A stretch of 64,000 bases of DNA, from assembly GCA_021234155.1 (NCBI GenBank), contig JAJEKV010000020.1, positions 4,512,563-4,576,562 of the forward strand. Reading direction: 5' to 3'. Both the position numbers and the translations under genes were made by a program. Source of the stretch: Isoetes taiwanensis (taxonomy: Eukaryota > Streptophyta > Lycopodiopsida > Isoetales > Isoetaceae). This document shows positions 24,481-34,849 of this stretch, piece by piece. Each line of letters opens with the position of its first letter. Position 1 is the stretch's first letter. The notes beneath the pieces are model-generated. The model worked only from the letters and a program-made list of their open reading frames with translations, was not told the DNA's origin and did not search any database.

Positions 24481-26260
24481 TGGGTTTTCAGCAAATTCAT
24501 ATGCTCAATGCGTGAATATTCCACTTGACATTAAATAGGACAATGGTGCATTTGTTACTTTAGAGCCAAGTATGAGAATATAAGCTTACGACATTCTCAA
24601 CTACCCCCTAAGAATGTGGATAAACAATTTAAGATTTCATTTCCTCTATTATATTAGAAATTGGATTTGTCCTATAGGGAATGATGCATGTTCATCTAGA
24701 CAATGAGAAACTGGATTTGTCCTCTAGAGGACAATGAGAAAGGGATGTAAACACACCAAAACCAAACCAAATCCCATATGCACTTAATTGTCCTATTCAA
24801 TTGTCTTGCATCTGTCTAGCTTGGATCTAAGCATTAGACAAGGGTTCAAGTCCTATTGGATACACAATAACCTTAGCCCAGCTGGATCTAAGCATTAGCC
24901 GAGAGTTCAAGTCCTATTGGATACACACTAACCTTGGATACACAATAACCGAGCTTGGTTTGTTGTTATAATATGTAAGATAGCATTGGAACGGACAAAA
25001 TCCTAAGACATCATATTTACACTAGAAAAAGTGTCGAGTGTTTTTGGGCACAGTTTCTATTTTAAAAGAGGGATATCAATCACACGTTACCAACCAGGGA
25101 AAATTTTAAGGGACCTATAATTTTGTATAAGTATAATGAATTGGCCATTCCTTGTAAAATGTGCCCCCAAAAGTGTAGCCTGAACTGGCCATTTTTCCTA
25201 TTCTTTTCTAATGTGGCTGTAACCAAATTGGTGATTTTTGAACCAATTATCTAATAATGTATAGCTCTAATAGCGATTTTTAGCTACATTCTTATTGAAT
25301 ATAGAGCTAGTTGCCCAAACATAAAGAAATCGCTACCCTATATAAATGTGTTTAAGTTACATCTTGTATGAATTTGAATTCATACCCCATATATTTTAAT
25401 AATGCACAGATTGTTGGTAGGGAGAATCAGAAATTGGATGCCGGAGTCTTCGTAAAGAGGATTGAAAAGTGCCTTGACATTTGATTTTCCAAAAGAGCGG
25501 GATTATTCTTAGTTGGTAGATATGTTTAGGAATAAAAATCTCTAATAATGTTGGCCCCTCCCAAAAGTGACGAATTTATGAAGGGGCCTCTTAATGGGTT
25601 AAGATTTGACGAACTTAAGGCATTACAGGATTTGGCCAAGTGGACTAGATGGCCATTCCATAAGCATATCTAGCTCTCACTTGGCACTAAATTGGCCCCA
25701 AAGTCGATACCACTCCAATTAGCAAACATCTAATTGGCCATTCTAATGTCATAATAGGCAATAAAGTGCTACGAAATGGCGAATCTGCAGGTAGTCCGTA
25801 CGTAAGGCATCCTACTCAAGCCGGCCGTCGCATTTTGCCTGAACCTGTAATTTGTGGCCAAATGGCCCGCTGGGGCCACTAAAATTTTCGCTGTTACCAA
25901 CTCTTATAATTTTAAACTCTAAATGGTGCAAGCCTTATAATTTTAAAACATTAAAGGTATAAAAGTGCAAAATCTATTTGAAAGTCCCTTACTCCGCAAC
26001 TTCACTTCCAAAATTCACAGTGGTTTAAACCTTTGTAAAAGGTAGTCAAATGTCTAAAACCATCTATGTGTGTTATGAAAACAATTCACAAGAGAAACAA
26101 AACGTGGAGATTTGGTAACATTACAAAGCATCAAACAACAAATATAACAAATTGTAAATCTATCATATTCTAAACGTTGTCTCATATGTTACGATTGGCA
26201 ACTCCACAAATGTTCCTAAACCCTACATCTCATTCATATGATTCTACAATAAAATTGTAC
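24481..26260. other. Unassigned sequence
   Basis: No gene recognised, apart from the tRNA-like repeat at 24815-24945. Confidence 0.45.
24815..24945 (+). repeat. tRNA-like (B-box) repeat, two copies
   Basis: GGATCTAAGCATTAGACAAG followed by GGTTCAAGTCCTATTGGATA occurs at about 24823 and, slightly changed, at about 24884. GGTTCAAGTCC matches a pol III B box, which suggests a tRNA-derived SINE head. Confidence 0.45.
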
Positions 26261-26264
26261 TTAC

Positions 26265-26292
26265 GCCCGGCAACGCCGGGCACCGTAACTAG
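26265..26292 (+). mobile_element. Helitron 3' terminus (element 3)
   Basis: The hairpin GCCCGGC-aac-GCCGGGC (26265-26281), a 7-nt spacer ACCGTAA, then CTAG (26289-26292) and a host T at 26293 form a textbook Helitron 3' end. The hairpin is almost identical to that at 45008-45024. The 5' end was not located; it should lie between 17.8 and 26.2 kb, because the host on the right is the second part of the Harbinger ORF1 gene. Confidence 0.75.
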
Positions 26293-26435
26293 TTTATTTT
26301 ATGTTTCCGTTTATAACTCGTCATTTATTTGAATACTTATTTTGCAAAATTGTCAATTATATTTCTTGCTAAAAAACTACACGAACGCTTATGGTTAGAC
26401 TTGAATAAGTCTAAAATTTGCTAAATATGTCATTA

Positions 26436-26815
26436 TAGAGGTGGATTCTGATTCTGATAATGAAGCAAACAATGGAAATGGTAGTTCATTACCTAGTGAG
26501 CTAGATGGTGCACCCAAAGAAGCTATGGATGAAGAAGGAATGGATAAGAAACTTGAACCCAATGTAGAGAAGGCACGTGATACCAAGAACAAGAAGATGG
26601 CGAAGGTTGAGGTCAAGGTAGAGAAGACAATTGATCCAAAAAGCAACAATAAAGATCCGAAACGCCAATTGTTGCAAGAACTCAAGGAAGGGCGTAAGGA
26701 GTTCATTGACAAGATGGAAAAGATTGAGGAACGCAAACTCAAGCTGGAAGAAGAGCGCCTCGAATTGCTGCGAAGCTTCGACTCCTATTTTGGAATGCTA
26801 GTGAAGAAGCTCTAA
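26436..26815 (+). pseudogene. Harbinger ORF1 (Myb-like), 3' exon
   Basis: Following an acceptor-like TATAG near 26435, the frame reads a Glu/Asp-rich linker (DSDSDNEANNGNGSS) and a long Lys/Glu coiled coil (LLQELKEGRKEFIDKMEKIE, then RKLKLEEERLELLRSF), stopping at 26813-26815. Such an acidic linker plus C-terminal coiled coil is typical of Myb/SANT-like proteins of PIF/Harbinger elements. It is probably the terminal exon of the gene that begins at 16901, now 8.6 kb away because foreign DNA entered the intron. This exon has no internal stop, but the upstream exon is broken. Confidence 0.7.
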
Positions 26816-28800
26816 AGAAAATGTTAGGTACATTTCCTTTAGTCTATCTTACTTTTTCATTTTATGATATGAGTGGTGACATTCCTCATGTTTGGCTCAC
26901 AGGTTTGTCAAGCTGGAGTTTCACAGTTTCAGATTGTACTCTATTTCATAATGGTTCAAACTACTTGTTGAACCACTTACTTATTTACCTCATTGCTACT
27001 AATTTATTGTTGTTCCTGTTTAGTTTTCTATTGCTTAATTGAAATTGTTTGTGGGCTGTCACATGTTCAGCTGCAACACAGAGTGTCACATGTTCAGCTG
27101 CATTGGTTGCCATGTTCGAGTGTCCAATGTGTTGTATTTTATATGTTCAATGTTCAATGTTTGCTGATATTGCTTAGACTCCGCCCTTGTTCCTTGTTTT
27201 GATTGGATCTTTCCTCATATCTTGACCCACCAATGGAGCTCATATATTTTTGAAACATAACGATTATGATTTAACGGCAACAAAAAAAGAAAGGCAAAAA
27301 GAAAGCTCAATCTGAAAGAACCCAGACTGCCCTTCTGATCATGCCCACCAATTTATTCGTAGCTATTCACATATTTACTAATGCTAATGCAGCAACGAAG
27401 TTGGTATGCTGTGTAGAAAACTGTTATTGCAAAGACAACCAAAATAAATTGTTTCATATCAAACATATAAAGGCCACAGATGTATACTGCTGTCAACTCA
27501 TAAGTTGTCAACTCATGTGTACTGCTGTATACTTTGATGTGGTCTGCTGTATACTTTGATGTGGTCTTCGGTTTCTCGTACATACTGCTTATTTCAATTG
27601 CCAATGGGACTGGACTAGAAGGAACAAAAACAGAATGCAGCAATGCAGCAGTGGAGTTTATGGCACAATGCAACAAAATGCTTGTTACAGAATTAAGTAA
27701 AATAACTTAAATGGTCTGCAATTTATCTTTAATGTCTTGGGGGCAGCAAACAAGGCCATTTTTCAAAAACATCATGCTTGAAAGCATATCTAATTTCCTG
27801 GAATAAACACAATAAGTAGCAGTCCATGGATTCGACCTAGCAGTCCATGAAACAATAATTACCATAATCACCATGCTTGCCAAATCTCAAACTGTCACAA
27901 ACTGACTCCAATACAAAAGACTGATCACAATATCAAATTCTGCCCAACAATGCCCAACAATGCTGGAAATTACGCCCAACAATACTGCAACTTACGCCCA
28001 ACATTGCTGTTATGATGGAGATATTATATACAGCAGTGTAAGATTTTGGAAGTTACGGAATAAAGTTTGTCTTTTGAGAAAACATAGCACTAGTTTCAGT
28101 TTAAGCGGAATGTCTTAAGAATTTCCATGTAGAACATGCGGTTACAGCCCAAACATAATGCTCTTTCATTTGTGATACTTTAAACAGTTGTACAGTTAAT
28201 AGTTCACAACAAAGTAGACTAAATTAGTGTTAAGCTAACTATCAATATCCTATTAAATCACTTTCTTCGTCATAAATCCTCATGCATTCCCATTGTCGAA
28301 AAGATACAACCAGATACTTTATTCAAACTAGATCATACAACTTAGAGCATTCCATATGATTAACTGAGCCGAATACATCATCATATTCTAAACACTTAGC
28401 ATCCAAAATTAACCATAGAACTATAATTCCCTGATATTCAATAATTGAAGCCTTATCAATTTAAGAGGTTCAACAAGACTTTATATTCAAAAAAGGCATA
28501 AACCCAGTTCCAAATTACTACAGCATAAACCTGTAATTTAAGGCAACTAGCTTTAAATAAACATAGACTAATAACCGAGCATAATGTTTAGCAATAATTA
28601 CTGCCATGAACCACTTCTACCAGCATCATCAGCAACAACTTTTCATGTAACAAACATAAAGGGTACCGTGGTCCCAATATGTATTCTGCAGCAGGCAGAT
28701 ATAACATGATTTAGTAACCGTGGACTAAACTCATGTCTGAATTTAAACTAAAAATGAAACTTACGTTTAGTAAAGGACACGCCCCTGCAGTACTTCACTG
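26816..28800. other. Harbinger interior between the two genes
   Basis: 3' flanks of two convergent genes. AT-rich with short repeats (GTCACATGTTCAGCTGCA twice near 27060-27105; GCCCAACAATGC-type repeats at 27943-28005). No further gene recognised. Confidence 0.5.
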
Positions 28801-28803
28801 TCA

Positions 28804-30234
28804 TCAAGAGCTTGCATCCCTATCATCCTTGTCACCAGCACCATATGTTTGAAGGTATAGAGCCATGGCCAATGCGTTGCGCCTAGCAACATTACTTGCA
28901 TTTGCATCCTTTTGGCTTTGCGGACCATTTATTGAAACTGCTACCACATCCTCTACATCTTCCTCCAGAGCTCTTGCAAGGGCCTCGAGAGGATCCATGT
29001 CAACACCTCTCACACTATGAATACCATAAGCTGCAGCATTTGCAATATCGCCACCTGAGATTTTCAATCTCTTCAATCTACGTTCTGCTCGTTTAGAAGC
29101 CTCCTCAGATGCAATTGATCTTTCCAATTCCTTCGTCGCTTCAGTTATCCAATCATCATCAAACTTATCTCGATGAAAGATGCACAAGTTATGCAAAATC
29201 AAACATGCAGTCACAATAGCAGGAACAAATTCTAATCTGACATCCATTCTTTTCAATAAAATTCTGAACCTGGACTTTAGCATCCCAAATGCGCACTCAA
29301 CAGACATCCTAGTGCTAGACTGGAGGTAATTCCAGTTGTATTCCATCCTGTTCAAACCATCTTTGTGACCTTTGAAAGGCGATAATATCCACGGCCTGGG
29401 AGGATACGCTGCATCACCCACAAGACAATATTTCTTTAATCTTCCATTGTTCATAATTCTTCTCCATGCGTTTAAGCTTTCAAACACTTTCCAATCATGC
29501 AAACTCCCAGGCCAGCCCATATCATAGTCCCAAATCAAGCAGCTTGAGGACACAATTATCTGAAGAATGATAGAATAAAACCCTTTCCGATTGTAATAGT
29601 ATTCTCTGCTTTCAACTGGGGCGATAATGGGGATATGTGAACCATCAATCGCACCAACAACATACGGAATGCCTTTCAATTTCTCAAATTCTTGTGCAAG
29701 TGTTTGAAATCGTTCAGTTGATGGCCATTTGATGCATAATCTGTGCAATTTCTCTTTGAGAGCAAAACAAAAATCCAAAATAGCACGCTGGGCTGTGGTG
29801 TAGCCTACTGCATAATTGTCTGCAATCTCTGTAATTGTATTACCTGTAGCGAGTCTAGATAGTGCAATGGACACCTTAGTTTCTACAGAAATTCTGAGGC
29901 GCATTTTTGTATCCTCACGCTTTAATAGAGGCCCTAATTCTTGGCAAATGTACTCGAAAGTTTGTTTACACAACCTCAACCTTTTCTTGAACATACCATC
30001 ACTGTAAGATTGCATCAAGGTACGTTCCATGAATGTTGCTGGCCTATCATAACACCATATATTAGGGCTTCTCCTAGCAGACCTTCCATCTGAACCTCTA
30101 AGCATTAGATAGCACTGATCAAGCCATAAGTGATAGCTTCTGTGGATATGTGTTGATGAGTTATCTCCTTGGAAAAGTAGCATCATAAACTGCATATAGC
30201 AAGCGAAGGCAAAAACAATCAGCTGTTTTCTCAT
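28804..30234 (-). CDS. PIF/Harbinger DDE transposase (HARBI1-like), intact
   Basis: This 476-residue open frame encodes the DDE_Tnp_4 nuclease that cuts and joins the element's ends. Seen: an N-terminal helix-turn-helix-like region (about residues 110-150, ISVETKVSIALSRLATGNT, then AVGYTTAQRAI); first catalytic Asp in VVGAIDGSHIPI; second in CLVGDAAYPPRPW; Glu in STRMSVECAFGMLKSRFRIL; then the conserved LHNLC motif and a basic C-terminal tail. The length is normal for the family and there is no internal stop. ATG 30234 was chosen because the frame opens there; an upstream exon may add residues. It converges with the Myb-like ORF1, as usual in this superfamily. The intact frame suggests relatively recent activity or trans use, although its partner ORF1 is broken. 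Confidence 0.92.
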   Translation of the reverse strand: MRKQLIVFAFACYMQFMMLLFQGDNSSTHIHRSYHLWLDQCYLMLRGSDGRSARRSPNIWCYDRPATFMERTLMQSYSDGMFKKRLRLCKQTFEYICQELGPLLKREDTKMRLRISVETKVSIALSRLATGNTITEIADNYAVGYTTAQRAILDFCFALKEKLHRLCIKWPSTERFQTLAQEFEKLKGIPYVVGAIDGSHIPIIAPVESREYYYNRKGFYSIILQIIVSSSCLIWDYDMGWPGSLHDWKVFESLNAWRRIMNNGRLKKYCLVGDAAYPPRPWILSPFKGHKDGLNRMEYNWNYLQSSTRMSVECAFGMLKSRFRILLKRMDVRLEFVPAIVTACLILHNLCIFHRDKFDDDWITEATKELERSIASEEASKRAERRLKRLKISGGDIANAAAYGIHSVRGVDMDPLEALARALEEDVEDVVAVSINGPQSQKDANASNVARRNALAMALYLQTYGAGDKDDRDASS

Positions 30235-30252
30235 AGTAAGGCTATTTACCCT

Positions 30253-30566
30253 CTAATTTGATTCACCATCCACATGATTTAGTGCACTGTCCATAGCAAC
30301 ATCAACCTCTTCTGCACATTCTTCTTGCACAGAACTAGGATATGTGGAATGATTTTCTGATGAATTGAGACTGAAGACTTGTGGTGTCAAAAGATTGGCA
30401 ATTGTTGTTCCTCTGAAGTTCTTCTTTTCATATTCACCTAATCTTCTACGTTCAACCAAGTTTATCTATTTTAGCAACAAGAAGGAACGTGAATTTATGG
30501 AAAGGAATAGTGAATTAAGAATCTGATTGCTTACCTGATACGCGTTTCATCTTCGAGCATGGAGGA
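30253..30566 (-). CDS. Putative upstream exon(s) of the transposase transcript
   Basis: On the minus strand MLEDETRI is followed by GTAAGC near 30535. An acceptor ACGTAG near 30450 then resumes RLGEYEKKNFRGTTIANLLT. The short acidic reading frame ends at TAG near 30257, just before the transposase ATG. It may be a leader ORF or a 5' exon whose junction to the main ORF I could not resolve. Confidence 0.4.
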
Positions 30567-30740
30567 GCTAACGAATGCACGCCTCCTCTCACGAAGATTG
30601 TTGGCGCCAATTTGTTGAAGATGTTGGCGACATGAAAGCTGAGTCAGCCGGTAGTTTTGGCCCTGTGGAATCTATCTCGACGGAAGGGCAAATTGCGGCC
30701 TGGAAGTTGCTGAATTTATTGAAATTGCCGGCAGTCGTAG

Positions 30741-30753
30741 TGGAATCTGCCCC
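30741..30753 (-). repeat. Harbinger right TIR
   Basis: TGGAATCTGCCCC, the reverse complement of 16591-16603, followed by TTT. Confidence 0.82.
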
Positions 30754-31084
30754 TTTGTAAAAAATGGCTAGGCAAACTTTTAAAAATATGCCCCTTTTTT
30801 CTATTTTTGGGCAAGAAAGATGGAACATATAGGTCCAAACGTGGTCAAGTAGAATTTAACATGGACAATTAAAGGCAGAAAGGGTGAAAGGGCTCTACCA
30901 AGGCATAGGTGTTCTTGCAAAACCTCACATGGACACAGTAAAATTGTTATGGCTTATAATTGTTCTTCTCTTGATCAAGAGAAGAAAGTACTGATTTTGC
31001 ATACTTACCATCAGATTCATTCTTATGCATAGACAGATGGTTGTGCTCAATTGGATCAGGTTGTCCGCTCGGGTTATAATCGTG
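30754..31084. other. Unassigned flank
   Basis: Flank of the Harbinger element. No gene seen. Confidence 0.5.
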
Positions 31085-33360
31085 AGTGATTTTCACATTT
31101 AAAATATGATTGGAGCTATATATGATAGGCTGCATTTGTCGCTGTAATGCTAGCCATTGGCAAAATCGACTATAGCCCACCCATAGTAACCACGCTAAGC
31201 TACACAAGTTTATAATAGGAAATAGCTACACTCTTGCCCGGCCTTTGGGATAAGGTTGCTCGGGAATTCAGAGGTTGCTCGCTACACCCTGGGGATAAAG
31301 AACAGGCGAAGAACAAAGAGAAAGTCCAAGAAGCTCAAAGCATCTTGCAAGCATTGCATAACATCCACGGAGGTTGGGGAAGGAGCATATTCGATGGAAG
31401 GCTGCGGGAGGCGAGTGGAGAAGTCGGGTGGACAGGTCGGCCGGTAGCTCCAGAGGCACCTCCACGTGAGGCATTCCACACCCTTCAGGTTGCCCCCAAG
31501 GCTTACAGTCGGCGTGAAGAAGCGCCGCTAGTTAATCCCCTAAGGTGGAGCACCTACGAAGATGATGTAACTGTAGTGACAGCAAGACCACCATGGTCTC
31601 TGCGTCCGATGTAAAATACATTGTACCTGTTCAATTTATTAATAAAAATTCTTTTTCAACTAGATCTTTGGTTTCAAACTTTAATGAATTTCCTTTGTTT
31701 CAGTTGCATTGTTCTTGTTCTCGACTCGCTAACCAGAGAAAACTGCAGCAAAGCTTGAATGCAGAGTTTTATTCAAAAATTCGAATTAAGGATAGTTTTC
31801 GGGTCGGGGTGCTCCTTTTTGTGTAAATTAACAGGGTTCCGGAAAAAAGTGGGAATGGAATGAGTCCCACTTTAATTAAATACGACTTACAAGTTTATAA
31901 TAGGAAATAGCTTTGGTACCATAGCTCACTAATAGCTATAGATTTCTTCATGGTTTTTACCAACATTACATATATCTACTCATTATGCATGCAACCTGCA
32001 AAGCAAAGGCAGAAATGAAGTGAACCATGCTCAATGTCAAAATATCACATGTACCTTAATTTCGAATTTCAAATTTCAAATTTCTTAGAAATCCTAAAAG
32101 ACCAAAAAGAAAGTACAAGGGGTGCAAGTTTACCTGTAGTTGACACACCTTGCCTAGCACATCGAATGGAGATGGCTATAACACATACAAACATTTGCCT
32201 AACAATTTTCATTCCTTTTCAATCAACCTGGAACCCATCTCCCTTCAGTACCACATGTACAAAATCCAAGAATCTGAGGAGGTTCTTTGCTATAAGATAT
32301 TGAGTAGCCAAAAGAATTGAACTGATTTACAATGTCCTGACTTGGCTAAAGACTTGGTACTCTCTTAGCATATATGAACATTGGTGGAGATTTTGTAGCC
32401 CATGACGTTCTTGGAAATGGAATATCTCAATGCACTCAATGGGCTGCTATGTTCAGCTCTGGCATAATCATGTCTAAGAAAGAACAAAGCTTGCTGGATT
32501 TGGATGGCTTATGCTCAAATCAGGGAAGATATGGCCGATTCATGATCTGGGTAAGAGATTATGGCCGGTTCATTGACATTATTTTTTCTGTTATTGAGCC
32601 TCAGATGCTAACTGGAGTGATGCATGCCAAACTGGAAGATTTTGTGCAACGGCAACAACCGACATCCTGCTTGATCCTGCTTGCATTAGATTTGTGCGAT
32701 GCATTTGGATCCAAAACATCAGGCTCTAGATGTTTGTTTATAGCTCTGAATAGCATCGGAAAATCATTTTGGGTTACACTATTTTTTGTTTGCTGATAAA
32801 GATGATCACTCTGAAGCTTTGATTTAGAATGCTTGGATCTCAAATCTGGCTGACTGATCTGTTTCTTTGATTCGTTTTTACCAAATGGGCGAGACAATTG
32901 AAGCTGTAATTTTGTTTGTCTCATGCCGGTTTAGCTCTAGCATCAAAATTTAACATTTTGGCAGGACAAATGATTGAAGACTAGTTCTTGTCCTACAAGG
33001 TCGGAACAACCATTTGCACATGTCTAGGGCAAGATATTTTATTTGATCTTTTCATTTCTCTCCTTTTTATATGAAAACCGTAATTGCCAATTTGTCAAAC
33101 CCTGGTTTGTGTTGCATTTGTGTTTGATTTTTGCTCTCTTTGTGATGTATGTCATGTTGCAGATTCTACTGGAAGCCTAGACACGGAAACAAATTCTTTT
33201 CTGTATGTTGTGGCATAGACTCATGCTTTGTGCATGACATCTTCAATGGCTAGTTCAGAGTATGGAGAAGTTGAACATGTTCGATTTCAAGCTGGTTGTT
33301 CATGCTTCTCTTGAAACTGTAAGCCGAATGTCTATATTGAGGTCATTTGGAATAGTTCTA
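31085..33360 (-). repeat. Copy B of the 1.6-kb repeat (inverted relative to 1573-3195)
   Basis: Reverse complement of copy A, with small differences, plus a 661-bp insertion at 31228-31888. The open frame beginning MNIGGDFVAHDVLGNG reappears here on the plus strand at 32374-32796 (140 codons). Near its C-terminus it diverges from the copy A frame. I assign no function. Confidence 0.8.
31228..31888. mobile_element. 661-bp insertion flanked by a 24-bp direct duplication
   Basis: The 24-bp sequence starting ACAAGTTTATAATAGG is present at 31204-31227 and again at 31889-31912, while copy A has it once. The insert contains an open frame, 31234-31614 (126 codons, ending STYEDDVTVVTARPPW), of a type I do not recognise, then a non-coding part. 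A long target duplication suggests retroposition, but no poly(A) tail is visible at either edge. Confidence 0.65.
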
Positions 33361-33361
33361 A

Positions 33362-33428
33362 GGTCGCATTTAATTAAAGTGGGTTAAATCTCGAAATTTG
33401 GGACTCAGACTGAAAATGGGACTCATGC
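33362..33428 (+). repeat. ~68-bp dispersed repeat (second copy 38358-38427)
   Basis: GTCGCATTTAATTAAAGTGG followed by GTYAAATCTCGAA, GGGAYTC, GACTGAAAAT and GGACTCAT is present in both copies. A shorter inverted relative occurs at 31845-31888. Confidence 0.75.
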
Positions 33429-33499
33429 AAAAAAAAAGTAAGTTGCCATTGAATCATTATTACATTTTTCCTTGATAAAATAAGAATAACATTTACACA

Positions 33500-33845
33500 C
33501 GACAATGAAGGGGGCGGTGGAGAAAGAAGAGTAGGAAGGAAGGGGAGACAGGGGGGAGGGAGGGAGGGGAAAGGCAAAGGGCAAAGGGCAAAGGGAGGGA
33601 GGGGAAAGACAAAGGGCAAAGGGGGGGGCCGAGCAAATGGGGAGGGGAGGGGAAGGGGAGGAAGGGGAAGGGCAAAGGGAGGGGGAGGAGCAGGGGTCTC
33701 TTGGGGAAGGGGGGGAGGGGAAGGGCAAAGGGGAGCGGCAGACATGGGGAAGAGGAGGAGGGGCAAAGGGAGAGAGCAATGGGGCAAAAGGGGAGAGCAA
33801 TGGGGCAAAGGGAGAGAACAATGGGGCAAAGTGGGGCAAAAAGAT
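33500..33845. repeat. Polypurine (G-rich) low-complexity tract
   Basis: About 340 bp almost purely A and G on the plus strand, built from GGGAGGGGAAGGGCAAAGGG-type units. Long open frames on the complementary strand are Pro-rich artefacts of this composition. Confidence 0.9.
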
Positions 33846-33915
33846 TAAGTAGATAACTTAAATAATATAATTAATTAATTAATTAAACAATAAATAATTA
33901 ATTAAATAATTAATT
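33846..33915. repeat. AATT-type AT-rich simple repeat
   Basis: Runs of TTAATTAATTAA directly follow the polypurine tract. Confidence 0.85.
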
Positions 33916-34324
33916 AGAATCGTGAGTTTTTTCTCACCTCACCGAGGCGAGAATGGGAAGGATTGAGGATTCCTCCCTTCTGTGCTCCCAAAATCTTCAT
34001 TATCCTATCCCATGACATAGAATAAACCTTTGACCCGTTTGGGTGGAGTTGTAGAGCAGAGGCGACCATAATGCATTTTATGGCTCCATGGCTGGTGCCG
34101 AATTCGCCAAATCTGGCGAGGTCAGCTGGGCGCCAGATTCGAATGTCGTCTTCGGAGCTGCTGTATAGGCATCCGCCTGACAGGACCAAAGAAAAAACAT
34201 TGCCTTGGTGTGCCATGACACAAGCCAGACATCTCCAATCCGCTATTCTTTCATCTCCAAACTGCCATAGTGGAGACGCTGCTGCATTTGGCGATGGAGA
34301 GCCATGAATTGGGAAGGCTTGCAA
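33914..34324 (-). pseudogene. WD40 (JINGUBANG-like) gene fragment
   Basis: The minus strand reads MAHQGNVFSLVLSGGCLYSS, then SEDDIRIWRPADLARFGEFG, HGAIKCIMVA and, after an apparent deletion, GSKVYSMSWDRIMKI. The pattern H.G.V.SL..S...LYS.SED..IRIW, then GF...HGA.K.I.V, then KVYS.SWD...KI, follows the blades of plant JINGUBANG-type seven-bladed WD40 proteins. Only about two blades remain. The frame ends with unrelated residues at 33914, and no reliable ATG is visible. It is a truncated fragment, probably moved here by a mobile element. Confidence 0.7.
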
Positions 34325-34664
34325 GCTCTGGAACTGCCATGGCCACGGACAGAACTCAGAACTTCATGCATCCGTCTGTGAGGAAAAACTCAGAACTCAG
34401 CAAATGATTTGGGTGCAAATGGGCTCTTCTTACAGACGACGACTTAAGCGCGAAGGCAAATCTGGCAGCCCTGTGAGCATCTTGGAAATCTGGCATCTTG
34501 GATTTGTCTGCCTTTCCTCTGCCATTCTGCCATTCTGTCTATTAATAAAAACTCAAAGGCTACATACCAGAAGAAACTGGAGGAGTAGCGAGGCCGGCCT
34601 GGCTCAATCATGATTTAGGCACATCCAATCAGACTCCAATCAGGCACGTCATTTTGCTCCTGCC
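34325..34664. other. Unassigned spacer
   Basis: No gene recognised. Left flank of the copia insertion. Confidence 0.5.
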
Positions 34665-34669
34665 GAAAC

Positions 34670-34841
34670 TGACAACTTATTATAGGACAGCAAAAGTAGA
34701 GATGATTGATATTATAGAATGATCAGATACATGGATATAGTATCCCGAAGGACACGACTCTTGGAATAGCAACAGACTCCTACGAACCTAATGTGACATG
34801 TCAGCATACAAGGCTGACTCAGCATATAGATATTGTTGACA
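34670..34841 (-). repeat. Copia 3' LTR
   Basis: 172 bp, TG...CA ends, apparently identical to 36656-36827. A purine-rich GAAGTGGAAG on the minus strand just inside it is the likely polypurine tract. Confidence 0.92.
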
Positions 34842-34849
34842 CTTCCACT

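Larger units (their letters stand above)
16591..30753. mobile_element. PIF/Harbinger DNA transposon with nested insertions
   Basis: The left terminus GGGGCAGATTCCA (16591-16603) and the right terminus TGGAATCTGCCCC (30741-30753) are perfect 13-bp inverted repeats. Similarity continues weakly inward (TTAGTG against CTACGAC). TTT flanks both sides (16588-16590 and 30754-30756), consistent with a 3-bp target duplication but not the usual TWA. The element encodes the family's two converging genes: a Myb/SANT-like ORF1 on the plus strand at the left and a DDE transposase on the minus strand at the right. At 14.2 kb it is far longer than the usual 3-6 kb. About 8.5 kb of foreign sequence lies between the two ORF1 parts: a DUF7869-like fragment, a NIF fragment, a malectin fragment and a Helitron 3' end. 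Confidence 0.82.

Noticed and set aside
33374-33852. Long open frames rich in Pro/Ser/Leu on the minus strand and Gly/Glu on the plus strand
   Set aside because: They are translations of a polypurine low-complexity tract, with no domain, start context or splice signals.
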